DNA from: Sedimentisphaerales bacterium
Lineage (GTDB): Bacteria; Planctomycetota; Phycisphaerae; Sedimentisphaerales; UBA12454
Direction: 5' to 3'
Assembly (NCBI GenBank): GCA_016930635.1
Contig: JAFGGI010000028.1
Location: 1-62,168, forward strand
Length of the DNA stretch: 62,168 bases
The notes beneath the pieces were generated by a model. It did no database searches and was not told the DNA's origin. It was given only the letters and a program-made list of their open reading frames with translations. A program made the position numbers and the translations under genes. Below are positions 1 through 7,971 of the stretch, piece after piece. The first letter of the stretch is position 1. Each line of letters opens with the position of its first letter.

Positions 1-79
1 AGGAGAGGATTCGAACCTCCACTCCCCGAAGAGAACCAGCCCCTCAAGCTGGCGCGTCTGCCAGTTCCGCCACCTGGGC
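1..79 (-). tRNA. tRNA-Leu(GAG), 3' end cut by window edge
   Basis: On the minus strand the sequence folds as a class II tRNA. The acceptor 5' strand GCCCAGG is at 79-73, there is a D-arm, and the anticodon stem CCAGC/GCTGG closes the loop TTGAGGG, giving anticodon GAG. A long variable arm is built on CTC-TTCG-GGAG, and the T-arm reads GGAGG-TTCGAAT-CCTCT. The long variable arm and the anticodon both indicate leucine. Only the last bases of the acceptor 3' strand (GGGCA) fall outside the window, so the gene is probably intact. Confidence 0.93.
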
Positions 80-123
80 AAGGCTAAATCACTATGTTAC
101 TGAAAAGAAGAACATAATCAAGA

Positions 124-795
124 CTATTTTTCATCAGGCCAAAGTAACTGCAGGCGGGGGCTGTAAGCGAATCCGTTTGCCTTGCACAGTTCGGCAATGA
201 GAGGACTTATTTTCATATATTCTGCGGCATCTTTAGCCTGCGGCATCAGCAGAACTTTGGAGTGGTCAATGCCGTTTAAATTATCGATGACCTGGTGAAT
301 TTCAGTAATGTCCTCTATTTTTTCAGCTACGAATTTCAACTGATAGTCATAATTTTCGACAAGTTTTTGAATCTCATCAATTTTCAAGTACATGTCTTTA
401 TCCGACTGCTTTCCATAAGCGTTACTGGTTTTGGGACTAATGCTCATTAAATCGCAAGCCAGGTTTGGGACAAATTTGATACCGGCAGTTTCAATGGTTA
501 TATGAATGTTATGTTTTTTTATTTCTTCGCAGAGCAGATTAATCTGCGGGCTTACCATTGGTTCACCGCCTGTAATGACCGCGTATTTAGCGGAGTGTTT
601 TATTATTTTGTCTACCAATTCATCGACCATCATTTCTGCCCCTGCCTTGGGGTCGTGAGCGTATTTGGTATCACAGAAATCACATCTCAATGGACAGCCG
701 GCAAGACGTATAAAAACGCTGGGCCGGCCGGCAAGGAGCCCTTCGCCCTGGATGGAATAGAATAGTTCGGAGATTTGGATTTCAGCTTTTTGCAT
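124..795 (-). CDS. queE: 7-carboxy-7-deazaguanine synthase QueE
   Basis: Radical-SAM enzyme that converts 6-carboxytetrahydropterin to 7-carboxy-7-deazaguanine on the way to preQ0 and queuosine. With the start at 795 the protein has 223 residues, normal for the family. The N-terminus has the QueE signature FYSIQGEG, then the iron-sulfur motif Cx3Cx2C at C34, C38 and C41. A GGEP motif near residue 76 is the usual SAM-contact region. Starts at 814 or 828 are also open but would overlap the upstream gene and lengthen the protein beyond the family norm. It lies 10 nt after the mini ferritin-like gene and is last in a minus-strand series that begins with queC. No queD is in the window. Confidence 0.93.
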   Translation of the reverse strand: MQKAEIQISELFYSIQGEGLLAGRPSVFIRLAGCPLRCDFCDTKYAHDPKAGAEMMVDELVDKIIKHSAKYAVITGGEPMVSPQINLLCEEIKKHNIHITIETAGIKFVPNLACDLMSISPKTSNAYGKQSDKDMYLKIDEIQKLVENYDYQLKFVAEKIEDITEIHQVIDNLNGIDHSKVLLMPQAKDAAEYMKISPLIAELCKANGFAYSPRLQLLWPDEK

Positions 796-805
796 ATTGC
801 TTAAG

Positions 806-1003
806 TTATTTCTCATCGAGCATTGCAAAGAGTTCTGCTTCCAGATTTAAGTGGCGAAACTCATCGCTGTGAATGGTATTTAGAGTTTTTATGACATCGG
901 CATCTGATATTTCAGGCAGGATTTTGTCGATACACTCGATCATTTTTCTTTCAGCATTTTGCAGGTCGGTAAAATATTCTCTATAATCCTGTTCAGTAAA
1001 CAT
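806..1003 (-). CDS. 65-residue ferritin-like two-helix protein carrying an ExxH motif
   Basis: A very small acidic, all-helical protein. Helix 1 is roughly residues 4-29 and helix 2 roughly 33-63. Helix 2 has E48-F-R-H51, the ExxH iron-ligand motif of rubrerythrin/ferritin-like four-helix bundles. Helix 1 has E18, but the position seven later where rubrerythrins have Tyr is Ile. It therefore looks like half of a ferritin-like bundle that must dimerise, perhaps with the neighbouring gene's product. A good ribosome site (GAGG, 9 nt upstream) supports the start. It overlaps the upstream mini-gene by 11 nt, so translational coupling is likely. Function is inferred only; it could instead be a non-metal helical protein. 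Confidence 0.62.
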   Translation of the reverse strand: MFTEQDYREYFTDLQNAERKMIECIDKILPEISDADVIKTLNTIHSDEFRHLNLEAELFAMLDEK

Positions 1004-1229
1004 CTTTATTGTCCTCTTTGATTTTATCTATTAAGCTAAGCAGTGTTCTTTGATGGCCTTTTGATTCATTTTCCAGTATTTGTAGAATCTGCGATATGCG
1101 CTGTTGCTCATTAGTGTCGAAATCAGACAGGAATAACGTACTGCTTAAGTGCCTGGTATAAAGCGGCAGGGCGCTTTCCTCGGTTTTTGCTGCTTCTTCA
1201 AGTAAATTTATTAGTTTTTCCTTAGTCAT
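993..1229 (-). CDS. 78-residue ferritin-like two-helix protein carrying an Ex6Y motif
   Basis: Start placed at the ATG of MTKEK (1229), 11 nt after the GH8 stop; the longer reading frame would run back into the GH8 gene. Two amphipathic helices are predicted, about residues 3-31 and 41-72. Helix 1 has E17-x6-Y24, the spacing of the first ligand helix in rubrerythrin-like proteins. Helix 2 ends in E55-S-K-G-H59, resembling the usual D-E-K-G-H motif but with Ser where the ligand Glu should be. It is therefore a partial match complementary to the next gene, whose helix 2 keeps ExxH. The last 11 nt overlap that gene. No close family is recognised by name. Confidence 0.6.
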   Translation of the reverse strand: MTKEKLINLLEEAAKTEESALPLYTRHLSSTLFLSDFDTNEQQRISQILQILENESKGHQRTLLSLIDKIKEDNKDVY

Positions 1230-1240
1230 ATCAGATTCTA

Positions 1241-2401
1241 TTAGTTTGAGATGTCCTCTATTATACCTGTTTCGAGCCCTTCGGCAAGCCAACTTAGACA
1301 ATTTAAATAATAATCCTGATTATTTTCGTAAAACCATAAATCGCCGTCTCTTTTCAGGCGGCTTCTGTTTTTCTCAAGAGCTTTTGAGGCATATCGGCTC
1401 TTTGCGGCTGAAAGAGAATAGTAGTAACAGGAATAAAAGGCAGGATTGTCATGTTTTTTCAGGGCATTACCGGCATAGTCATATTCACAGAAGATAATCC
1501 CGTTTTTATCGAATTGCTGCTGGAGAAAACCGCTGAAATTTGCCAGGAATTTTTCGGCATCTTTGCTTTTGAACCAGAAATAATCCAGGCCTATCCTGAA
1601 AGGTATTCTGATTGCTTCATAGCCGAACCTGTTATCTTTTCCTTCGAGAATACCAAAATTATCTTCCATATCGACACTGCACCAGTCGGGAATAAGACCT
1701 GTGCCTGTCTGTCCGGCGAAGTTCTGCGATAACGAATTGAGCATATAATATGTTGTGTCAATCAGTTTAAGCCATCGTTTATCCTGTGTGTAGTTATAAA
1801 AAATCCTGAAATGTGCGGGTGAATAATAAGAAGGGTTAACCGCAAAAGACTCTGTTATAATATTGCCGTCGTAAATCCATGGTGAAAGATATACTCTGCC
1901 GCTCGGTGTTGAATAAGTCTCAAGATTTAATATGTCGTCGAGGATTTTTTTGGCTTTATCACCATAATTTTCAATGCTGCTGCTATCTATATTTTTCCAA
2001 CGGGCATCGGCAAAAATCAGCGCAAGGGCATAATCGATATCAGCATCACTCGCCGGCTGCCAACCTGCGACATTTCCGTCTTTCCATTGCCAGGCCAGAA
2101 GATTATCGCCTTTGGTTTTATATCTGGAGATATTATTTTCCGTCCAGGTATAGCATTTATCAAAGGTTTCCTTGTCATTCAGCCAGACAGCCCGCAACAT
2201 AGCATAAGCCTGTCCCTCGGATACGGTATCATTTGCGTCAGGCCTGTTGACTTTGCCGCTGTTGTCTATGAAATAATGCTTAAAACCTGCCCAGCTTTTC
2301 TGTACTGTGTTTTCTTCATTAGCAGGTTTTGATGTCCTGATTGCCAGAATAATTACAGCAGCGGCAAAAATGATCAGTAATAATCTGAGCAAAAGTTTCA
2401 T
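1241..2401 (-). CDS. Glycoside hydrolase family 8 (BcsZ/endoglucanase-like)
   Basis: Inverting beta-glucanase of the GH8 type, which in cellulose loci trims or edits the nascent glucan in the periplasm. The 386-residue protein starts with an uncleaved-looking hydrophobic segment (residues 2-20), so it is probably anchored in the inner membrane. SEGQAYAML contains the expected catalytic acid E62. ASDAD supplies the conserved aspartates at D119 and D121, followed by further (alpha/alpha)6-barrel helices. It begins immediately after the stop codon of the GT2 synthase (no intergenic base), so the two are co-translated. This places it in an exopolysaccharide operon. Substrate specificity (cellulose or another beta-1,4 glycan) cannot be read from sequence. 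Confidence 0.85.
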   Translation of the reverse strand: MKLLLRLLLIIFAAAVIILAIRTSKPANEENTVQKSWAGFKHYFIDNSGKVNRPDANDTVSEGQAYAMLRAVWLNDKETFDKCYTWTENNISRYKTKGDNLLAWQWKDGNVAGWQPASDADIDYALALIFADARWKNIDSSSIENYGDKAKKILDDILNLETYSTPSGRVYLSPWIYDGNIITESFAVNPSYYSPAHFRIFYNYTQDKRWLKLIDTTYYMLNSLSQNFAGQTGTGLIPDWCSVDMEDNFGILEGKDNRFGYEAIRIPFRIGLDYFWFKSKDAEKFLANFSGFLQQQFDKNGIIFCEYDYAGNALKKHDNPAFYSCYYYSLSAAKSRYASKALEKNRSRLKRDGDLWFYENNQDYYLNCLSWLAEGLETGIIEDISN

Positions 2402-3913
2402 TTAATCCTCATTGAAGTAGAAAATGCTTGTGCTGAAGGCGAAATAATAGATTATCCATATCGTATTTACAATCGCAGCGACAGAGCGGGTATATACGAA
2501 CAGGTTGATTCCCCAGACAATAGCCGCAAGGGCGATGAGCCATAGTGTAATTTGCGGCCAGAGCTTTAAATATGAAACTCTGGTACTGCCGGCTTTTGAT
2601 GTCACGTGAAAACTTCCCCTTATACCGCAGAGTCCGAGAGCGCTGCTTTTTAAGTAAACCGGCATCGCAATAAAAAACAATGCCTGTCCCTTGAGCAGGT
2701 CTTTGATTTTATAGTTTCTATTGATCATACTGGTATAGAACATATTTGTTGACAGCAGCAGATATGGGACAAAAGTCAGCCCGTAGATTAGGGGGTTCAT
2801 GAAAAACGATGGTACTCCGAAGAAAAGATAAATAATCGGACAAAGCAGCAGCATTAAGAATGCCCAGCTCGAAAGGTAATATGTGCAGCTTATAATGTAT
2901 TCCCACCATTGTATAAATCGCATTGCCGATGGATGGGTGAATAATTTTTTTATAACTTTTTTGAGTACTGCTGCGCCGCCCAGCGACCATCTATTCTGTT
3001 GTGCCAGATATGAGCCTATGTCCTGCGGTCCCTGGCCGAAGGTGCCGATGTGGTTGTAATATAGCGTCTTAAAGCCTTTCAGGTGCAGCTGCAGTGTTGT
3101 TGCGAAATCTTCTGTTACCGTGCTTTCGTCGAAACCTCCAACTGCGTCGAGCGATGACCGTTGTATTACAACGTTTGTACCACAGCACATCATAGCTCCG
3201 TTAAGACTTTTGGCTTCGCATATATTTTCGTAGAATATCGCCTGCTGCATATTGGCTCCACGGGCAACTTTATTGGAACTCAGATTGCTGTAATATTGGG
3301 GCGTTTGAACAAGAGCGAGATTTTCGTCTGTCTCGAGAATAGAAATTAATGTTGTCAAAAAACCGTTGATGGGGTTTTGGTCGGCATCAAATATAGCGAC
3401 ATATTTTCCGCTGCAGGTTTTCAAACAGTCGTTTACTATTCCAGCTTTTGCTCCATGCCTTGTCTGCCTTCGGAACAGTTTGCATCCGTATTCTTTTGCG
3501 ATTTCCTCAGCCTCATCTTTGTAACTCTGCTCGGACGAATCGTCTAATATGTGTATTATTTTTGCCGGGTAAGCAAGATTATAACAAGCTACAACTGTGT
3601 TTTCTAAAACATCTTTTGGCTCATGTCTTGATGGAATCAATATATCTACCAGCGGAAATTCTGTTAGAGCAGCTCCTGGGTGTTCGGTTTTTACGGTTCT
3701 GTTTATTTTTAAGATGCCGATGAAGTAAGCAAGAGAATGGAGCATTACATACATTTCAGAAAATAATAAAATAACCGCCAAAACCTTTTCTATAGGTCTA
3801 TATCCGGCATAAGCGGTAAATACTGTTCTCATGACAAGATAAACAATAACGCTGATGATAATGGTTATCCCCAGTGCCTGGTACAAGTTGTTATTTTTTA
3901 TTGTTTTTTTCAT
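2402..3913 (-). CDS. Cellulose synthase-like family 2 glycosyltransferase (BcsA-like, no PilZ)
   Basis: Processive inner-membrane GT2 that probably polymerises a beta-linked glucan and threads it across the membrane. Two N-terminal membrane helices (about 13-33 and 43-66) precede the cytosolic GT-A domain. That domain has DD at 124-125, DAD at 176-178, TED at 267-269 and the processivity motif QQNRW at 305-309. Several membrane helices follow to residue 503. The C-terminal PilZ domain through which cyclic-di-GMP activates classical BcsA is missing, so control must differ. It lies 8 nt downstream of the TPR/barrel exporter and directly upstream of the GH8 gene. No BcsB-like gene is present. 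Confidence 0.88.
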   Translation of the reverse strand: MKKTIKNNNLYQALGITIIISVIVYLVMRTVFTAYAGYRPIEKVLAVILLFSEMYVMLHSLAYFIGILKINRTVKTEHPGAALTEFPLVDILIPSRHEPKDVLENTVVACYNLAYPAKIIHILDDSSEQSYKDEAEEIAKEYGCKLFRRQTRHGAKAGIVNDCLKTCSGKYVAIFDADQNPINGFLTTLISILETDENLALVQTPQYYSNLSSNKVARGANMQQAIFYENICEAKSLNGAMMCCGTNVVIQRSSLDAVGGFDESTVTEDFATTLQLHLKGFKTLYYNHIGTFGQGPQDIGSYLAQQNRWSLGGAAVLKKVIKKLFTHPSAMRFIQWWEYIISCTYYLSSWAFLMLLLCPIIYLFFGVPSFFMNPLIYGLTFVPYLLLSTNMFYTSMINRNYKIKDLLKGQALFFIAMPVYLKSSALGLCGIRGSFHVTSKAGSTRVSYLKLWPQITLWLIALAAIVWGINLFVYTRSVAAIVNTIWIIYYFAFSTSIFYFNED

Positions 3914-3921
3914 ATGATTTT

Positions 3922-5958
3922 TCAGAAATAGAAAGACGTATAGAGCATCAGCCTGTTCTCGCTGTAAACATCTTCGTGTTCATATATAATTTTTGAAAAT
4001 TCAATATAACTGCTGCAGTTGTTGTTCCAGTCATGATGAAAATCGAAGTAGATTTTATGGCCAACCTGCTGATGAATATCGAAAATAGTTTCATAGCGGA
4101 GAGTATAATAGGTGTCGTTAGCTCCCCAGAAAATCTCATCCTTATTAAGAAACTGCCTCCACTCAAGAGCAATATTATTATGATGGAAGCTGTCCGGCGA
4201 AAAATAATCAATATTCTCTTCTTCAAAACTGTATTGTTCATATAGGTATGAAATTTTCAGGCTTTTAGGCTCGGTTGTCAGGTAATAACCGACATCGAGG
4301 CTGTAAGCGTTTTTCCTGTTTCCATCGCTGTAAGGCGAGAAGGTGTAATCACTGCCCAAAAGCAGTTTTCTTGTCGGCTTGTAATCAATTCTGACTTTAT
4401 AATTGTCCCTGTAGAGTTTATTTAGGAATGTCCGGCTGTTATCGGCGATTTGTTCTCTTTGGCCTGCAAAGCCGACGGTCAATCCATCAGCCGGCATAAA
4501 GTTGAAATATCCGCCAAAGGTATGTATCAATCCCTTTTCTTTCGGATAAACACTGCGTGTATAATTTGCGCCTGCCCAGAAATCAGGTCTTTGCGAATAG
4601 TCCATGGCGATGGAAAACTGCTGCTGATAGACCTGCTTATAGTTTTGAAAACTTCTCCAGATATTATCCTGCCTAATTGTGATAGAGGTTTTTTCGTTCA
4701 GAGGTTTTTTAATTGACGCAAAAACATCCCAGTATCTTTTGTCCATAGTTCTGCCGCTGCTGTCTGCCTCGAGATACTCAAAACCGGTCTTCAGACGCGT
4801 CATCTTTGAATAAATATCGATTTTTTCAAGAGCCTGTTTTGCCCTGAAGTGTGCACTGTCGTTATCAAGTGTGAGCTGATACATTTTTTTAGCATTGTCC
4901 CACTGCATTGCTCTGGCGTAAAGCTGTCCTAAATCATAAGAGGCTTCCAGGTTATTAGGTTCTTCGTCGAGCCAGCGTTTGTAATTTTTGATAGCGGTCT
5001 TATCGAATTGATTATAAAAATGGTATTTAGAAAGCATTTCGAATTTTGTTGCAGGGATAGACTTGTCTGCTTCGACGGCCTTTTTGTATTCCGCAATAGC
5101 CTCCTCATATCTGCGTGCCCAGCCTAAAGCTCTTGCCTTTTCCCTTCTTATGGTTATCTGGTTAGGATCGGCGTCTATTAATTCTGTGTATAGACTCAGG
5201 GCGGAATCATATTCTTTTTGCCAGCTCAGCAGTCTTGCCAGCCATAATTTAGCTTCTTTGTTATTTTTATCGTTTTCGAGTATCTGCCGACACAAGTTTG
5301 CTGCATTTGAAAAATCTTTTTGCCCTATATGTGTCATAGCATACCGCATAGAGATGCTACTATCCTTAGGATATTTTTTATGCAGCTCGGATAGTATGTC
5401 AAAAGCTTTGTCATATTTTTTATTCCAGGTATAAATATCAGCCAATAGTTTCATTGTCCTGATATCGTTTGGATTTTGTTTTTTTAACTGTTCGAGAGTT
5501 ATTGCAGCCTTGCCGTATTTTTTCTGCCAGGTCTGAACTTCTGCCAGCCGCATCTGCAGATTGGCATCCTGTTTTTCTGCCAGGCTTTGCTGATATAGTT
5601 TTTCTGCCTTGGCGAACTGATTTTTTCCATAGTATTTATCCGCCAGCCAGTTTTTGACTCCCAGGTTTTTACTGTTAATTTTGTGGAGAGCCTCAAGGGT
5701 TTTCAGGACGTTTTCCTGTCTGCCGAGTTTATCATAGGCCGAAGCCAGGTATAAAAGAATTTCTTCATTGTCCGGCTCAGCTGCCGAGGCAGAGTTGAGA
5801 TAAAAAAGCGCCATCATATTTCTTCCCTGCTCAAAGAAGTTTTTGCCCTTTCTAAAATCTTTCAGCGCAGAGTTTGTGTGATGAAACACTACTGTGGTGG
5901 CAGTGATAACCATCAAAGCTAAGACACACAAAACAGTTTCTCTTGTATATTTGCGCAC
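3922..5958 (-). CDS. TPR-repeat protein with C-terminal outer-membrane beta-barrel (BcsC-like exporter)
   Basis: A 678-residue envelope protein whose layout matches polysaccharide exporters such as BcsC. One N-terminal membrane/signal helix (about 8-26) leads into roughly ten TPR units spanning about residues 30-390. A region rich in alternating aromatic beta-strands follows, about 400-678, ending in Tyr-Phe as outer-membrane barrels do. The start codon is GTG; no in-frame ATG lies before the signal helix, and upstream GGGTAG is only a weak ribosome site. It is the first gene of the exopolysaccharide unit. The TPR part would bridge the periplasm to the synthase, and the barrel would release the glycan. 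Confidence 0.82.
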   Translation of the reverse strand: MRKYTRETVLCVLALMVITATTVVFHHTNSALKDFRKGKNFFEQGRNMMALFYLNSASAAEPDNEEILLYLASAYDKLGRQENVLKTLEALHKINSKNLGVKNWLADKYYGKNQFAKAEKLYQQSLAEKQDANLQMRLAEVQTWQKKYGKAAITLEQLKKQNPNDIRTMKLLADIYTWNKKYDKAFDILSELHKKYPKDSSISMRYAMTHIGQKDFSNAANLCRQILENDKNNKEAKLWLARLLSWQKEYDSALSLYTELIDADPNQITIRREKARALGWARRYEEAIAEYKKAVEADKSIPATKFEMLSKYHFYNQFDKTAIKNYKRWLDEEPNNLEASYDLGQLYARAMQWDNAKKMYQLTLDNDSAHFRAKQALEKIDIYSKMTRLKTGFEYLEADSSGRTMDKRYWDVFASIKKPLNEKTSITIRQDNIWRSFQNYKQVYQQQFSIAMDYSQRPDFWAGANYTRSVYPKEKGLIHTFGGYFNFMPADGLTVGFAGQREQIADNSRTFLNKLYRDNYKVRIDYKPTRKLLLGSDYTFSPYSDGNRKNAYSLDVGYYLTTEPKSLKISYLYEQYSFEEENIDYFSPDSFHHNNIALEWRQFLNKDEIFWGANDTYYTLRYETIFDIHQQVGHKIYFDFHHDWNNNCSSYIEFSKIIYEHEDVYSENRLMLYTSFYF

Positions 5959-6093
5959 AATCTACCCAATTCGATATATAGTAATTCGACGGTCTTTGAT
6001 GGTAACTTTATGCCCATTTAGCGGGATAAAATTATAAAAATAGTTGTACGATATTTATTTTCGGACTAAGTGGTTATAGGGTGGTATACAGTC

Positions 6094-6789
6094 CTATTTT
6101 TTATATTTGAGGGGGTCTTTCAGCCCTGCCTCGTCAAAACCTTTAAGACGAAGTTGGCAGGAATCACATTTACCGCAGGGTTTGCCGTTTTTGGCGGGGT
6201 TATAGCAGCTATGGGTTAGAGAATAGTTTACGCCCAGACGTGTTCCGGTTTTTATGATCCGGGCCTTCGACATTTTTATTATCGGCGTGTGAATTTTGTA
6301 TCTGCCTTTCTTTTGCACTGCTGCGGCGGTAGCAATATTGGCCATTTTTTCGAATGCTCTGATATATTCATTTCGGCAGTCAGGATAGCCGCTGTAGTCG
6401 GTAGCATTTACGCCGATGAAAATATCGAAGGCTTTAATCGACTCGGCAAATGCAAGGGCGTAACTTAGGAATATTGTATTTCTTGCCGGCACATAGGTAA
6501 CAGGTATTCGAGCGGTGTTAATAATTTTATTGACGGGGACCTTAATGGATTTATCAGTAAGGGCAGAGCCTGAAAAGGCGGCAGGGGAAATATCGATAAT
6601 TTTGTGCTGAATTACACCGATCGATTTTACGATTTTCTTTGCACTTTTTATCTCAATACTATGCCTTTGGCCATAGCTGAATGTCAGGGCGTAACATTTA
6701 AATCCCTTGTTTTTTGCGATTGCCAAAGTGGTGGCTGAATCCAGGCCTCCGCTGAGTAAAACAACGGCTTTTTTGGTTTTTTTTGCCAT
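6094..6789 (-). CDS. queC: 7-cyano-7-deazaguanine synthase QueC
   Basis: ATP-dependent enzyme that converts 7-carboxy-7-deazaguanine to preQ0. With the start at MAKKTKK (6789) it has 231 residues. SGGLDS at 13-18 is the PP-loop ATP-binding motif. The C-terminal zinc site is present as a Cys followed by the CGKCDSC cluster. A start at 6831 would add 14 residues and cannot be excluded; neither start has a strong ribosome site. It is divergent from queF (about 90 nt between starts) and precedes, with a 135-nt gap, the exopolysaccharide genes that separate it from queE. Confidence 0.93.
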   Translation of the reverse strand: MAKKTKKAVVLLSGGLDSATTLAIAKNKGFKCYALTFSYGQRHSIEIKSAKKIVKSIGVIQHKIIDISPAAFSGSALTDKSIKVPVNKIINTARIPVTYVPARNTIFLSYALAFAESIKAFDIFIGVNATDYSGYPDCRNEYIRAFEKMANIATAAAVQKKGRYKIHTPIIKMSKARIIKTGTRLGVNYSLTHSCYNPAKNGKPCGKCDSCQLRLKGFDEAGLKDPLKYKK

Positions 6790-6880
6790 AAATTTGGGCT
6801 GCTTTAACTTGATATTTTTATGAATTTGCATTATTATAATAACTTACCGATTTTTAACAAATGTAAAACGGAATGAGAAG

Positions 6881-7225
6881 ATGGATGAGGCGAAAATAGA
6901 GCTTTTTGACAATCCCCGGCCTGGTCGGGAGTATTCGATAGAGATATCCTGTCCGGAATTTACAAGTCTTTGTCCCAAAACAGGTCAGCCTGACTTCGGA
7001 ACGATAAATATCGAGTACTGTCCGGAGAAAAAATGTATCGAGCTGAAGAGCCTTAAATTCTATATGCAAAGCTTTAGAAATAAGGGGATATTTTATGAGG
7101 CTTTGACCAATGAAATACTTGATTATCTTGTCGCCCAATGTAAACCAAAGTGGATGAAGGTGACCGCAAAGTTTACACCTCGCGGAGGTATTACGACAGA
7201 GGTAGAAGCAAAATATAAAAAGTAG
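6881..7225 (+). CDS. queF: NADPH-dependent 7-cyano-7-deazaguanine reductase QueF (short type)
   Basis: Reduces the nitrile of preQ0 to preQ1, the last free-base step before tRNA insertion. At 114 residues it is the short, unimodular T-fold type. It shows the cysteine-containing segment [10 protein letters not shown] near residue 28, the family motif ELKSLK and the catalytic-side residues around [10 protein letters not shown] ribosome site GAGAAG immediately precedes the ATG. It is divergent from queC and 17 nt upstream of a zinc-ribbon gene, with which it is probably co-transcribed. Together with queC and queE it gives three of the four preQ1 steps; queD is not here. Confidence 0.93.
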   Translation: MDEAKIELFDNPRPGREYSIEISCPEFTSLCPKTGQPDFGTINIEYCPEKKCIELKSLKFYMQSFRNKGIFYEALTNEILDYLVAQCKPKWMKVTAKFTPRGGITTEVEAKYKK

Positions 7226-7242
7226 AATTCGGGAGATTGGAA

Positions 7243-7734
7243 ATGCCAATAAGTTTTCAATGCGAAAATTGTGCAAAGAAGATCACGGCTCCGGATACAG
7301 CAGGAGGCAAATGGGGAAAATGCCCGGCCTGTCATCATCGATGCTATGTGCCTATGCCTAAAAGCGATGATGAAGAGGAGCTTAAACTTGCACCGATTGA
7401 TGACGAAGAAGAAAAGAAATATGAACAAGCTATGCAGGAATCGCATAGCTTAACTGGTATGCTGCTGCATCAGACAGATGATTCAGAGGAAGTCTCGAAA
7501 GACAAGGCAACATCGGCAGAGAGAGAACTGGTGGTCGAGTATCTGAGACGAATGGCAAGCGGCCAGTTAGAACAGGCTAAAAAGACATTGACTCAAATTA
7601 AATCCAGCCAGGGCAAGTCGAAAATAGTTTTGCGTGGGATGCTCAAATCGAAAGATCCCGTGCCTGAGCTGTCAGATATACCGCCGAAGGTTCTTACAGG
7701 TCTTATCAGTAATTTGCTGGAAGAAATAAGATAG
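7243..7734 (+). CDS. Small zinc-ribbon protein of unknown function
   Basis: 163 residues. The ATG at 7243 is chosen over the TTG two codons upstream because GGGAG lies at the right distance. The N-terminal 40 residues form a zinc ribbon with two paired cysteine knuckles (CENC and CPAC) around a GKWGKCP core. Such ribbons are common at the N-terminus of planctomycetal proteins. An acidic linker (about 45-65) leads to a helical C-terminal half with no recognised domain. It probably shares a transcript with queF. No function can be assigned. Confidence 0.75.
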   Translation: MPISFQCENCAKKITAPDTAGGKWGKCPACHHRCYVPMPKSDDEEELKLAPIDDEEEKKYEQAMQESHSLTGMLLHQTDDSEEVSKDKATSAERELVVEYLRRMASGQLEQAKKTLTQIKSSQGKSKIVLRGMLKSKDPVPELSDIPPKVLTGLISNLLEEIR

Positions 7735-7971
7735 TAAGGTTGGAGATATGTCATAGGATTATTCCGTCCTATAAATCTGAATTGGTGTGCCGGGGGAATT
7801 TTTTTATGAGAAAAAATCGTTACGCAAATCAAGCGAATCATACCTGATATAAGCATTTTTTACATTTGAAACAGCATATGCAACAGAACCTCTGAATTTG
7901 GATATATCTATCTTTATTCCCGACATATTTGTGCCGATTAAACGATTAAGTAGTTGTTTTAAGAAAAGACT

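Noticed and set aside
6066-6096. Possible terminator (ATAGG ... CCTAT followed by T-run)
   Set aside because: The T-run is on the plus strand where no gene lies upstream; on the minus strand, after queC, there is no U-tract, and the stem is only 5 bp.
6790-6880. preQ1 riboswitch between queC and queF
   Set aside because: The short interval lacks a recognisable preQ1-I aptamer (CTA-rich loop and A-rich tail).
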